A stretch of 64,000 nucleotides of DNA, from NCBI RefSeq assembly GCF_023544465.1, contig NZ_JALPVL010000002.1:496001-560000 (forward strand), given 5' to 3'. The stretch is from Paractinoplanes maris. Lineage in GTDB: Bacteria > Actinomycetota > Actinomycetes > Mycobacteriales > Micromonosporaceae. Shown in pieces: positions 16,678 to 24,606 of this stretch. Within the stretch, counting starts at the first letter, position 1. Each line of letters begins with the position of its first letter. Below the pieces are notes generated by a model. It saw only the letters and a list, made by a program, of their open reading frames with translations, made no database searches and was not told where the DNA came from. The translations under genes and the position numbers were made by a program.

Positions 16678-17372
16678 CTCTTACGCCCGAACAGGCGCCA
16701 GCCGCGCTTCTTGGACTCGGCTGGACGCTCGGCCTCGCCGTTGAGCATGGCCAGCCGGTGCTGGGCGACCGGGTTCTCGGGCTCCATGCGCAGCGAGATG
16801 AGCAATGCTTGGCGGGCTTGGTCGAGGTGGCCGAGGGCGTCCAGCGTCACGCCGTGCGTGTAGTAGTAGTGCGCCTCGGTCGGGTCGAGTCCGATCGCCG
16901 TCCGGGCGGCCTGCTCGGCGTCGGCGACCTGCCGGTCGGCCGAGAGCAGGGCCCAGGCGACCCGGTCGTGCCAGAGCGCGTTGCGGGGATCGGCGATGAC
17001 CGCGCGGTAGGCCAGGGTGACCGCCTCCTCGTGCCGCCGGAGCACGGTCAGGGCCCGGCTCGACAGGGCGAGCGGCCGCGGATCACCCGGGTCGAGCTGG
17101 ATGGCCCGGTCGGCCGCGTCCAGGGCGGCGGCCGCGTCGTCGAGGGCGAGCTGGATCCGGGCCAGCAGGATCCACCCCTCCCTCGCGGCCGGGTCGGCGG
17201 ACAGCGCGGGCTGGAGCAGGGCGACGGCCTGCTCCAGCTCCAGCTGTTCGAACAGGGTGGCGGCCTGGGCGACGGCCACCTCGGTGCGACTGGTGAAGGC
17301 ACGCGGACCGACGGCCGGCGGCCGGTCGGCGTCGAGCTGATCGGGGTCGGCCCGCAGGGGGTTAGCGGTCAC
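16674..17372 (-). CDS. Tetratricopeptide-repeat protein
   Basis: The 232-residue cytoplasmic protein has about four to five TPR units between residues 28 and 205: ATLFEQLELEQAVALLQPAL, ARIQLALDDAAAALDAADRAI, SSRALTVLRRHEEAVTLAYRAV and GVTLDALGHLDQARQALLISL. It ends in a basic tail KKRGWRLFGRKS. TPR proteins are assembly scaffolds; the partner is unknown. It starts 44 bp after the cyclase gene stop and may be the third gene of the riboswitch-led operon. Confidence 0.82.
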   Translation of the reverse strand: MTANPLRADPDQLDADRPPAVGPRAFTSRTEVAVAQAATLFEQLELEQAVALLQPALSADPAAREGWILLARIQLALDDAAAALDAADRAIQLDPGDPRPLALSSRALTVLRRHEEAVTLAYRAVIADPRNALWHDRVAWALLSADRQVADAEQAARTAIGLDPTEAHYYYTHGVTLDALGHLDQARQALLISLRMEPENPVAQHRLAMLNGEAERPAESKKRGWRLFGRKS

Positions 17373-17416
17373 GTGGACCTATTCGGCGGAATCCGGCCGC
17401 GAATGAGGCCTTTCGG

Positions 17417-18361
17417 TCAGGAACGGGAGCGCGGCTCCCAGCCCGCCGACCGGGTGTGGTCGTGCGGCTCGTGAAACGGGACCTGGGCGTACGCCCGCAC
17501 CGGGAACGTGCCGAAGTCGGTGATCCGCGGTGGCGCGGCGGTGAAGCGCGCGCCGTGCGGCGGCAGGTCGGCCAGGCCGGTGAGGTGCTCGACGATCGGG
17601 ATGCCCGCGGCCAGCAGGACGGTGTGGGCCGGCCGCTCGCCGCCGGGCACCGGGTCGTCGATGTTCACCGAGTCGATGCCGACCAGCGCGGCGCCCCGCT
17701 CGACCAGCAGCGCGGCGGCCTCGCCGGTCAGGTAGGGCGCGTCGACGGCGTACCCGGGCGTACCCCAGCCACGGTCACCGCCGGTGTGCAGCAGGACGGC
17801 GTGCCCGGCGACCACGAGCGGCTCGATGTCCGCCTCGGTGACCGCGCGCCGCCCGCTGCCCGCGGTGCGCACCACGACCGCGGGCAGGTCGGCCAGCCGC
17901 TCCAGCGGGATCCCGGTCAGATCGGTGCCCCCGGCGAACCGGTGGCGCGGCGTGTCGAGGTAGGTCCCGGTCTGGCCGAGCATCTCGATGCGGTCGAGGC
18001 TGAACTCGGTGCCCTCGGCGTAGTGCGGGCGCGACTGCTCCCAGCTCTGATGGGCGGTGACGACCGGGGCGGCCATGCCGGGGTAGGTCGTCATACCGTC
18101 CGAGATCACGTGACTGAGCTCGACGAACCGCAGGCGCGGCCGACCGGGCGGACCGGCGACCACCGGCTCGGCGAAGGTGCGGACCCCGGTCAGCTCGACC
18201 CGCTCGACGTCGCGCAGGCCCAGCGAGCCGACCAGGATCCGGACGAGATCGGCCTCGGTGACCTCGAGATGCGGCACGTCGACCCGCAGGCCCTGCGCCG
18301 CCAGGCGGCCGCCGGTGGTGAAGGTGACTTCGGCGGTCAGTTCCGCCCGGTACTGCTGCAC
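17417..18361 (-). CDS. Cyclase-family (kynurenine formamidase-like) metal hydrolase
   Basis: GTG 18361 is placed by an AGGGGAG ribosome-binding site and gives 314 residues. The core is a cyclase/KynB fold: FVELSHVISDGMTTYPG, then GQTGTYLDTPRHRF, the region that normally reads HxGTHxDxPxH. Here the first His and the His after GT are replaced (GQTGTY), so metal binding may be altered. HTGGDRGWG and the closing DLPPHGARFTAAPPRI are also typical. The first 65 residues are an extra small alpha/beta segment. It lies 10 bp after the GDT1 manganese exporter gene and so probably shares its riboswitch. Confidence 0.78.
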   Translation of the reverse strand: MQQYRAELTAEVTFTTGGRLAAQGLRVDVPHLEVTEADLVRILVGSLGLRDVERVELTGVRTFAEPVVAGPPGRPRLRFVELSHVISDGMTTYPGMAAPVVTAHQSWEQSRPHYAEGTEFSLDRIEMLGQTGTYLDTPRHRFAGGTDLTGIPLERLADLPAVVVRTAGSGRRAVTEADIEPLVVAGHAVLLHTGGDRGWGTPGYAVDAPYLTGEAAALLVERGAALVGIDSVNIDDPVPGGERPAHTVLLAAGIPIVEHLTGLADLPPHGARFTAAPPRITDFGTFPVRAYAQVPFHEPHDHTRSAGWEPRSRS

Positions 18362-18371
18362 TGGCTCTCCC

Positions 18372-18959
18372 CTATCGAAGCTCGATGATCGCTTCCACCA
18401 GCAACCAGATGCCGAAGATAACGAAGAGTGCCGCCGCGCCGTACTTGATGGCCCGCTCGGGCAGGTGCCGCCCGAGCAGGCGACCCACCAGGATGGCCAG
18501 GGCGTCGGCCGCGACCATGCCGACCGTCGAGCCCAGCCAGGTGCCGAACCACCCGTACTGGGTGGCCAGCGTGATCGTCGCCAACATGGTCTTGTCACCC
18601 AGTTCGGCCAGGAAGAAGGCGCCGCCGACGGCCAGGATGGCCGAGCCGGTGCTGCGCTCGGCCTTGGTCTTCTCGTCGTCGGTGAGCTTGTCGCCGCGCA
18701 GGGTCCAGGCGCCGAAGGCGAGGAAGGCCACCGCCGCGACCAGCGAGATCCAGCCGGTCGGCAGCGTCGCGCCGAGGCCGTAGCCGATCCCGACCGAGAC
18801 CAGGTGCACCACCGCGGTGGCCACGGTGATGCCGATCAGCACGGGCACCGTCTTGAAGCGGGTCGCGAACGTCATCGCCATCAGCTGGGACTTGTCGCCC
18901 AGCTCGGCCACGAAGATCACGGCGAAACTGACCGCCGTGGCGACGAGGAAGCCTTCCAC
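18372..18959 (-). CDS. TMEM165/GDT1 (UPF0016) family Mn2+ exporter
   Basis: The 195-residue protein has six predicted helices and two copies of the family motif, E19-LGDK and E119-LGDK, exactly 100 residues apart (AELGDKSQ and AELGDKTM). This reflects the internal duplication of GDT1 proteins, which move Mn2+ or Ca2+ out of the cytoplasm. Start is GTG 18959; its ribosome-binding site GGGAGAG (18966-18972) lies in the 3' arm of a hairpin. A yybP-ykoY manganese riboswitch precedes the gene (18984-19140), supporting a manganese-efflux role. Confidence 0.92.
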   Translation of the reverse strand: MEGFLVATAVSFAVIFVAELGDKSQLMAMTFATRFKTVPVLIGITVATAVVHLVSVGIGYGLGATLPTGWISLVAAVAFLAFGAWTLRGDKLTDDEKTKAERSTGSAILAVGGAFFLAELGDKTMLATITLATQYGWFGTWLGSTVGMVAADALAILVGRLLGRHLPERAIKYGAAALFVIFGIWLLVEAIIELR

Positions 18960-18965
18960 AGATAA

Positions 18966-18994
18966 CTCTCCCGGTATCAGATGACCGGGGAGAG
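18966..18994 (-). promoter_or_regulatory. RBS-sequestering hairpin, expression platform of the Mn riboswitch
   Basis: On the minus strand CTCTCCCCGGT (18994-18984), an 8-nt loop, then ACCGGGAGAG (18975-18966) form a near-perfect hairpin with one bulged C. Its 3' arm is the ribosome-binding site of the GTG start at 18959. The same CTCTCCCC arm can instead pair with GGGGAG at 19137-19132, the 5' end of the aptamer, giving two mutually exclusive structures. This predicts that ligand binding frees the ribosome-binding site. Confidence 0.75.
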
Positions 18995-19140
18995 GTTGCG
19001 CAGGGCGACCTCGACCCGGCCGTCATGTCAACAGCCAAGCCGAAGGTCTCGCTCGCCTTGTGGAAAGGCCGCGCGGCCGGACCCGAGAGAGAAATCAGGG
19101 ATCAGTATGTCGACCGCGACATTGGGAGCTACTCCCCTTC
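18984..19140 (-). ncRNA. yybP-ykoY manganese riboswitch aptamer
   Basis: The minus strand begins GAAGGGGAGTAGCTCCC (19140-19124), the invariant 5' part of the yybP-ykoY class including the GGGGAGTAGC loop. About 70 nt later comes GCGAGCGAGACCTTCGG (19056-19040), the second conserved Mn-binding internal loop (GAGCGAGACCTT). The element ends in CTCTCCCC, which can close P1 with the 5' GGGGAG. The class is known to sense Mn2+ and commonly precedes MntP, TerC and GDT1 transporters, exactly as here. Recognition is by conserved sequence and context; I did not fold it computationally. Confidence 0.88.
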
Positions 19141-19159
19141 GCGGTCTCGAGCATAGCCA

Positions 19160-19187
19160 ACGGCCCCCGCCCGGAGGCAGGGGCCGT
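19160..19187 (-). terminator. Hairpin terminator after the peptidase-like hydrolase gene
   Basis: Arms ACGGCCCC (19160-19167) and GGGGCCGT (19180-19187) form an 8-bp perfect stem 9 bp downstream of the minus-strand stop at 19196. It isolates that gene from the riboswitch operon. Confidence 0.65.
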
Positions 19188-19195
19188 GAGCGTGA

Positions 19196-20794
19196 TCACT
19201 GGCCGGTGATCAGTTTCCGCACCTCGAGGCGCTCGGCCGGCACCGGCGCCCGCTTCCCCTTGGCCGCCGCGATGGCCGCCGGCGGCTCGATCGGCCGGCA
19301 GCGCTTGTCCGAGCGCTCACCCGGCTGCCGCTTCGGGAGCTTGCCGGTGGCCAGGTAGTCGGCGATCGTGTTGTCCACGCACTTGTTGCCATAGAGCGAG
19401 CCCGAGTGGGTGGTGCCGCCGACGCTCTCGATCAGCACCGAGCGCGGGAACCGCTTGCGTACCTCGAGACTGCCGCTGAACGGGGTCGCCGCATCCAGCG
19501 TCTCGCTGATCAGAAGCACCGGCGCGACGGTCTCGCCGGAGACGGTGACCGGGATGCCGCTGCGCGCCGGCCAGGTGCGGCAGGGCGCGTTGTACCAGGC
19601 GTTGGCCCAGGTCTCGAACGGCGCCTTGCGATGCGTCTCCCAGTTGTCCGCGGTCCACTTGGTCCAACTGTCCGGCCAGGCCGCGTCGGTGCACTGCACG
19701 GCGAGGTAGACCGCGTAGTTGTTGTCCGCGTCCTTGCCCGTCGGGTTGTTCGCGTCGTAGAGCCGCTTGAGGCCCGACGAGTCCTTCTCGCGCACCCAGT
19801 CGCTGAAGGCGCGGCCGATGTCGGCCCAGCCGAAGGTGTAGTAGCCGGCCTGCAGGAAGACGTCGGTGAGCTCGGACGGGCCGATCACGCCCCCGGCCGG
19901 CCGCTTCGCCAGCTTCTTCTGCTCGGCGTAGAAGCGCCGCTCGACCTCGCGGCCGGTCCGGCCCAGGCGGTAGGCCTGGTGGTTCTCGGCCAGCCAGCGG
20001 AAATAGACCTTGATGTTGCGATCGAACGCCAGGTCCTGGTCGAGGTTCGAGTCGTACCAGACCCGCGCCGGGTTGACGTTGCCGTCGAGCACCATGCGAC
20101 GGACGCGCTCGGGATAACGCGTGGCATAGACCTGACCGAGGTACGTGCCGTAGGAGAACCCGTAATAGGTGATCTGACGGGCGTTCAGCGCCTGCCGCAG
20201 CAGGTCCATGTCCCGCACGGTGTCCAGCGTCTTGAGGTGCTCGAGCAGCTTGCCGCCGGCCTGGCCGCAGGCGCGGGCATAACCCTCGGCCCGCTGGAGC
20301 CAGCGCTTCTCGATCGTGGTCGTCGACGGCACGTACGCCGGGCGGTTGTACCGCGTGTAATCGGCGTCGCAGGTCAACGACGGCTTGCTGGCGCCGACGC
20401 CGCGCGGGTCGAAGCCGATCCAGTCGTACGCGGCTCCGGCCTTCTTCGGGACCAGGGAGCCCATGACCGACAGCGCCCGGCCCTTGCCCCCGGGCCCACC
20501 CGGGTTGACCAGCACGACGCCCTGATATTTGGCCTCGGCGACGGTGTGCCTGATCCGGGACACGGCGATCTGGATCTTCTCGCCGTCCGGGGCGGAGTGG
20601 TCGAGGGGGACGGACAGGAAGCCGCAGTCGGCCTTGCGCAGTCGCAGGGCCGCCTCGGCGCAGGAGCCCCACGTGATCGTCGGCACCACCCGGCTTGCCG
20701 GGCCAGTGCGTTCGGGGACTGCCTGGGCGTCGCTCGCCGGGGCCCCGATCACCGTCAGGGCGATCGTGGTGGCCGCCGCCAGAAGTCGTCTCAT
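19196..20794 (-). CDS. Secreted alpha/beta-hydrolase, tripeptidyl aminopeptidase (SlpD/TAP) type
   Basis: This 532-residue protein has a signal peptide (MRRLLAAATTIALTVIGAPASDAQA) and the TAP-family layout. It shows VNPGGPGG oxyanion loop, DWIGFDPRGVG, nucleophile elbow GFSYGT (Ser), a large lid, and in the TAP C-terminal domain the catalytic Asp (SETLDAATP) and His (GGTTHSGS). Several Cys pairs are consistent with secretion. Homologues remove tripeptides from proteins or peptides outside Streptomyces hyphae. A terminator hairpin follows at 19160-19187. Confidence 0.9.
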   Translation of the reverse strand: MRRLLAAATTIALTVIGAPASDAQAVPERTGPASRVVPTITWGSCAEAALRLRKADCGFLSVPLDHSAPDGEKIQIAVSRIRHTVAEAKYQGVVLVNPGGPGGKGRALSVMGSLVPKKAGAAYDWIGFDPRGVGASKPSLTCDADYTRYNRPAYVPSTTTIEKRWLQRAEGYARACGQAGGKLLEHLKTLDTVRDMDLLRQALNARQITYYGFSYGTYLGQVYATRYPERVRRMVLDGNVNPARVWYDSNLDQDLAFDRNIKVYFRWLAENHQAYRLGRTGREVERRFYAEQKKLAKRPAGGVIGPSELTDVFLQAGYYTFGWADIGRAFSDWVREKDSSGLKRLYDANNPTGKDADNNYAVYLAVQCTDAAWPDSWTKWTADNWETHRKAPFETWANAWYNAPCRTWPARSGIPVTVSGETVAPVLLISETLDAATPFSGSLEVRKRFPRSVLIESVGGTTHSGSLYGNKCVDNTIADYLATGKLPKRQPGERSDKRCRPIEPPAAIAAAKGKRAPVPAERLEVRKLITGQ

Positions 20795-20881
20795 ACCAGC
20801 CTCTCGTGTCCAATTCGCCCCACTATGGTGCGGCGCGGGCGGCCAGATGAAGGCCGTCCACGCCGGGGCACCACGAAAGGT

Positions 20882-22102
20882 TCAGGCGGCGACCGGCTTG
20901 CGCATCCGCTGGGCGACCAGCGCGGCCGCGCCCAGCAGGGCCACCACCAGGCCGTAGACCAGGGCGGTGTCGTGCAGGCCGGCCGAGGTGGCCGCGAAAC
21001 CGGCGATCACGGCCGGCACGCTGAAGGCGACGTACGCGATGACCAGCGCGACCGCGAACAGCTCGCCCCGCTCGTGCGGCGCGGCCAGCACGGCCAGGGT
21101 GCCGAACGAGGCCAGCGACGAGGCACCGAAGCCGACACCGGAGATGACGGTGCCGATCGCGGCCAGGACGGCACTGCTCAGCTCGAGGCCGGTCACGCTG
21201 ATCACGGCGCCGGCGGTGAGCAGGCTGCCCGCAATGAGCAGCACCCGCTTGGTGGCCACGTTGCGCAGCAGGAACGAGGTCAGGGCACCGGTGCCGCAAA
21301 GCAGGGTGACGACCAGGCCGCCGACCAGGTGGCTGCTGATGCCGAAGACGCCGGCCGCCACCGAGGGGCCGAGCGACAGGTAGAGACCGCCGATCGCCCA
21401 GCTCGCCACGATGATCGGCACCAGGGCGAAGAGGTCACCGCGGAGCCGGGCCGGGACGCCGAGCCGGGGCGCCAGGGAGGCGGCCGCGCCCGGACGCCGG
21501 GCCGAGGTCTCCGGGATCCGGGCCACGACGGCGGCGGCCAGGACCATGCCGGCCAGGAGCAGGGCCCAGACGAAGTGGGTGGGCGACGGGGCGTACTGGA
21601 CCAGGACGCCGGTGCCGAGCGCGCCGACGGCCAGCCCGGCGACCGGGGCGAGGCCGTTGATCAGGCCGGCCCGGCCGGGAGCGTGCGGCGGGTTGAGGTC
21701 GACCAGGGCCGCGCCCAGAGTGGTCATCGCGGCGCCGGTCGCGATGCCCTGGAGCAGTCGCGCGGTGAGCAGGACCCCGACGTCCCCGGCGGTCAGGAAG
21801 AGCACCAGCGAGACGGCCTCGAGCGCGATCGCCGCGGCCAGCACGGGCCGGCGGCCGATGTGGTCGGACAGCGCGCCCAGGATCAGCAGGGAGGCGATCA
21901 GACCGACGACGTAGACGGCGAAGACTGCCGTGAGCGTGGTCGCGGAGAAGCTCCACAGGTGCTGATAGACCACGTAGAGCGGGGACGGCGCCGCGGACGC
22001 CGCGGAGAACGTCACGAAGATCGCCGCGATGGCGGCGAACGCGACCGGGCGGGAGAGCCGCCTGCTGCGGATCGACGGCGGAGCGTCGGCAACGGTGGTC
22101 AT
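20882..22102 (-). CDS. MFS efflux transporter divergent to its TetR regulator
   Basis: The 406-residue protein has twelve hydrophobic helices, the MFS loop 2-3 motif GALSDHIGRRPVLAAAI at about 76-92 and the motif LLQGIATGAAMTTLGAALVD at about 115-134. ATG 22102 has a GGAGGACAT-type ribosome-binding site. It is transcribed away from a TetR gene (22182) across 79 bp holding two copies of a palindromic operator. Such pairs are usually drug exporters induced by their substrate; the substrate is unknown. Confidence 0.87.
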   Translation of the reverse strand: MTTVADAPPSIRSRRLSRPVAFAAIAAIFVTFSAASAAPSPLYVVYQHLWSFSATTLTAVFAVYVVGLIASLLILGALSDHIGRRPVLAAAIALEAVSLVLFLTAGDVGVLLTARLLQGIATGAAMTTLGAALVDLNPPHAPGRAGLINGLAPVAGLAVGALGTGVLVQYAPSPTHFVWALLLAGMVLAAAVVARIPETSARRPGAAASLAPRLGVPARLRGDLFALVPIIVASWAIGGLYLSLGPSVAAGVFGISSHLVGGLVVTLLCGTGALTSFLLRNVATKRVLLIAGSLLTAGAVISVTGLELSSAVLAAIGTVISGVGFGASSLASFGTLAVLAAPHERGELFAVALVIAYVAFSVPAVIAGFAATSAGLHDTALVYGLVVALLGAAALVAQRMRKPVAA

Positions 22103-22123
22103 GGATGTCCTCCGGTGAAATAA

Positions 22124-22139
22124 CAGACAGGTCTGTCTG
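22124..22139. promoter_or_regulatory. TetR operator 1
   Basis: CAGACAG-GT-CTGTCTG, a 7-bp perfect inverted repeat with a 2-bp centre, located 22 bp upstream of the MFS start. It is nearly identical to operator 2. Confidence 0.8.
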
Positions 22140-22151
22140 ACCGCTGAAGAC

Positions 22152-22167
22152 TAGACAGGTCTGTCTG
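22152..22167. promoter_or_regulatory. TetR operator 2
   Basis: TAGACAG-GT-CTGTCTG, the same inverted repeat (6-bp perfect arms), 15 bp upstream of the tetR start. It starts 28 bp after operator 1. Binding here would repress both divergent promoters. Confidence 0.8.
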
Positions 22168-22181
22168 CTATCGTCAACCGC

Positions 22182-22763
22182 ATGTCCGCTGCGTCACCCA
22201 CCACCCGTAAGCCGTCGGCCCGCGAGCGCCTCCTGGCCGCGGCCGACGAGCTGTTCTATGCCGAGGGCGTGCACACCGTCGGCATCGACCGCATCATCGA
22301 GCGGGCCGGCGTCGCCAAGGCCTCGCTCTACAGCACCTTCGGCAGCAAGGACGAGCTGGTCCGGGCCTACCTCGAGGGCCGGCACGAGTTGCGCCGCACC
22401 CGCCTGCTGGCCGGCCTCGAGCGGTACGACGACCCGCGCGACCGCCTCCTCGGCGTGTTCGAGGTGCTGGCCGAGCTGACCGGCACGCCGGGCTTCCGGG
22501 GCTGCCCGTTCTACAACGCCAGTGCCGAGTCGCCCACCGGCGGCCCGGTCGAGCAGGTCTCGACGGCCAACCGCGCCTGGACCCGGGGCCTGTTCTTCGA
22601 GCTGGCCCGTGACGCCGGCGCGAAGGACCCGGCCGCCCTGGCCGACCAGCTTGTCGTGCTCTATGACGGCGCCTCGGCCGGCGGCCGCATGGACAAAAAC
22701 TCCCGGGCCGCCCTGGTGGCCCGCGAGATCGCCACCATGCTGGTGGCCGCGGCCACGCTCTGA
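22182..22763 (+). CDS. TetR-family repressor of the divergent MFS pump
   Basis: The 193-residue protein has an N-terminal helix-turn-helix (RLLAAADELFYAEGVHTVGI ... RIIERAGVAKASLYSTFGSK, residues about 14-62). The ligand-binding domain resembles the YcdC/DhaR-like group, with GFRGCPFYNASAE near residue 104. The two operators between this gene and the divergent transporter indicate autoregulation and control of the pump. Confidence 0.88.
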   Translation: MSAASPTTRKPSARERLLAAADELFYAEGVHTVGIDRIIERAGVAKASLYSTFGSKDELVRAYLEGRHELRRTRLLAGLERYDDPRDRLLGVFEVLAELTGTPGFRGCPFYNASAESPTGGPVEQVSTANRAWTRGLFFELARDAGAKDPAALADQLVVLYDGASAGGRMDKNSRAALVAREIATMLVAAATL

Positions 22764-22796
22764 CCCCTCATCCCAGAGGCCGTGCCCCTTTCGGCG

Positions 22797-22903
22797 AGTG
22801 CAGCCTCCAGGGCCGCAGTCCTTCGAGGGCGAGCTCAGCCCCGGGCCGCACGCCGTCGAGAGCGAACTCAGCCCCGGGGCCGCACGCCGTCGAGGGCGAG
22901 GTC
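22797..22903 (-). repeat. 33-bp tandem repeat duplicating the 3' end of a tetR gene
   Basis: Read on the minus strand, the last coding segment of the tetR gene (encoding LALDGVRP) is followed, past its stop, by two further degenerate copies encoding FALDGVRPGAE and LALEGLRPW. Units share CTCGACGGCGTGCGGCCC and GGGGCTGAG. The first copy has one extra C/G pair in the CCCCGGGGC run, which shifts frame so that TGA becomes the stop. Confidence 0.75.
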
Positions 22904-23440
22904 GACCAGGCGGGTGGCCTCGGTGGCCGCGCCGGGGCTGCCTTCGGTGGCCAGCGAGACCGCGTTGACCAGCGTGAGCAGGTCGACGATGGACACCTCC
23001 GGGCGCACCGCGCCGGCATCGTGCGCCTGGCGCAACAGCCCACTCCCGGCGTCGACCAGCATGACCTCACACGAGCTGCCCGCCGGCGGCGCCGGATCAC
23101 GCCCACCGTCGAGCAGCGACCGGGCCAGGCCCCGGGTGGTCGCCCCATAGACCGCGACCGCCCGCAACCAGTCGGCCAGAGCGTCACCCGGTTCGGGGTG
23201 CCCGGCCAGCTCGCCCGCTCGCGCGCACAAGACCTCGACGCGGTCGTGGAACACCGCCTCCAGCAGCGCCTGCCGGCTCGGAAAGTGCCGGTGCAGAGTC
23301 GCCGAGCCCACTCCCGCCCGCCGAGCGATCTCCTCCAGCGAGGCGTCCGCGCCGTGCCGGGCGATCTCCGCCTCGGCCGCGCTCAGGATCTGGTCGTAGT
23401 TGCGTCGCGCATCCGAGCGCATCGGTCGCCCGCCGGCCAA
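22868..23440 (-). CDS. TetR-family regulator divergent to an SDR
   Basis: TTG 23440 is chosen because GGGAGGAG lies 7 bp upstream; the next in-frame ATG (23422) has none. The protein (190 residues) has a TetR helix-turn-helix (QILSAAEAEIARHG, LEEIARRAGVGSATLHRHFPS) and a C-terminal domain of the SACE_7040/TetR_C type. It is divergently oriented to the SDR at 23562. The 120-bp gap has a palindrome and a repeated 11-mer that are likely its operators. The stop lies inside a tandem repeat of its own 3' end. Confidence 0.85.
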   Translation of the reverse strand: MAGGRPMRSDARRNYDQILSAAEAEIARHGADASLEEIARRAGVGSATLHRHFPSRQALLEAVFHDRVEVLCARAGELAGHPEPGDALADWLRAVAVYGATTRGLARSLLDGGRDPAPPAGSSCEVMLVDAGSGLLRQAHDAGAVRPEVSIVDLLTLVNAVSLATEGSPGAATEATRLVDLALDGVRPRG

Positions 23441-23469
23441 TCGAGGACTCCTCCCACGAAATGGAGGGA

Positions 23470-23545
23470 CACCCCACTTATGGTTGACAACCGGGGTGGG
23501 CCCCCGGATAGCGTAGCCGACGTAAACGGGGTGTCACCCCACTTA
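23470..23545. promoter_or_regulatory. Candidate TetR operators in the tetR-SDR intergenic region
   Basis: The 11-mer CACCCCACTTA occurs twice (23470-23480 and 23535-23545). The second copy overlaps a perfect 13-bp palindrome GGGGTG-T-CACCCC (23528-23540), 22 bp before the SDR start. Position and symmetry fit binding by the divergent TetR protein. Confidence 0.65.
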
Positions 23546-23561
23546 GCCCGAAGGAGTTGTC

Positions 23562-24437
23562 ATGACGCAGCAGGTGGTACTGGTGACCGGCGCGAGCAGC
23601 GGGTTCGGCCGGTTGACGGTCGAGGCCCTGGCCCGGCGCGGCCACACCGTTTTCGCCGCGCTGCGGGACATCGGCGGGCGGAACGAGAAAGCCGCCGCCG
23701 AACTGCGGGCGATGGCCGGCGCCGAGTCGCTCGACCTGCGGGTCGTCGAGCTCGACGTGACCGATCAGGCCTCCGCCGACCGGGCGGTCGGCGCCGTGGT
23801 GGAGGCGGCCGGCCGCCTCGACGTGGTGGTCAACAACGCCGGCCTGATCTTTCCGGGTCCGGTCGAGGCGTTCACCGCGGAGGAGGCGCAGCGCCAGTTC
23901 GACGTGAACGTGCTGGGCGCGCTGCGGGTGAGCCGGGCCGCCCTGCCCCAGCTGCGCCGGCAGGGTCACGGGGCGCTGATCCAGGTCGGCTCGATCTCGA
24001 GCCGGGTCACCATTCCGTATTCGGGGCTCTACGCGGCGAGCAAGGCCGCACTCGGCAGCCTGACCGAGGCCTGGCGCCACGAGCTGGCGCCCTTCGGCGT
24101 GGAGGCGGCCATTGTGGACGCGGCACCGTACCCGACCAGCATCGGCGCCAACGCCGTGATGCCGGTCGATGCGGGACGCTTCCAGGCGTACGGGGAAGGG
24201 TTCGGCCGTTTTGTCGGCGAGCTCACCGGGCGGCAGACGCACGATCCCGGTGACCCGCAGGACGTTGCCGACGCGATCGTCGGCCTGGTCGAGACGCCGG
24301 ACGGCGAGCGTCCCCTTCGGACGGTCGTGGCGCCGGCCGCGCAGTACGACGCCGTCGTGGCCCTCAACGATCGCGCGGCGGAGACCGCCCGGTTGGTAGC
24401 GGCCGACATGGGAGTCACGGCATTCCTGGCCGGTTAG
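23562..24437 (+). CDS. Short-chain dehydrogenase under TetR control
   Basis: The 291-residue classical SDR has TGASSGFG at residues 9-16, NNAG near 93, a catalytic Ser in VGSISSRV and YAASK near 157-161. The SGFG variant and the AAPYPTSIG loop are typical of SDRs annotated as oxidoreductases of xenobiotics. An AAGGAG ribosome-binding site lies 6-7 bp before ATG 23562. The paired TetR gene and operators suggest induction by a small molecule that the enzyme reduces. Confidence 0.85.
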   Translation: MTQQVVLVTGASSGFGRLTVEALARRGHTVFAALRDIGGRNEKAAAELRAMAGAESLDLRVVELDVTDQASADRAVGAVVEAAGRLDVVVNNAGLIFPGPVEAFTAEEAQRQFDVNVLGALRVSRAALPQLRRQGHGALIQVGSISSRVTIPYSGLYAASKAALGSLTEAWRHELAPFGVEAAIVDAAPYPTSIGANAVMPVDAGRFQAYGEGFGRFVGELTGRQTHDPGDPQDVADAIVGLVETPDGERPLRTVVAPAAQYDAVVALNDRAAETARLVAADMGVTAFLAG

Positions 24438-24448
24438 GACCGCCCCAG

Positions 24449-24585
24449 CGATTCGGCCACGGCGGTGGCCGGCGAGAGCGGCTCGGCCACGCAGGTGGCT
24501 GGGTAGAGCGGCTCGGACCCGGGTGGCCGGCAAGAGCGGCTCGGCCACGCGGGTCACCGGGGAGAGCGGCTCGGCCTCGGCGAGT
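24449..24585 (+). repeat. About 30-bp degenerate tandem repeat after the SDR stop codon
   Basis: Four to five units built on GAGCGGCTCGGCCACGCGGGT, beginning near 24449, 24478, 24509, 24535 and 24565, starting 12 bp after the SDR stop. Units differ by small substitutions and indels. The repeat lies between the gene end and the MFS remnant. Confidence 0.65.
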
Positions 24586-24606
24586 TCGGCTGCCACCTCG
24601 GCCTCG

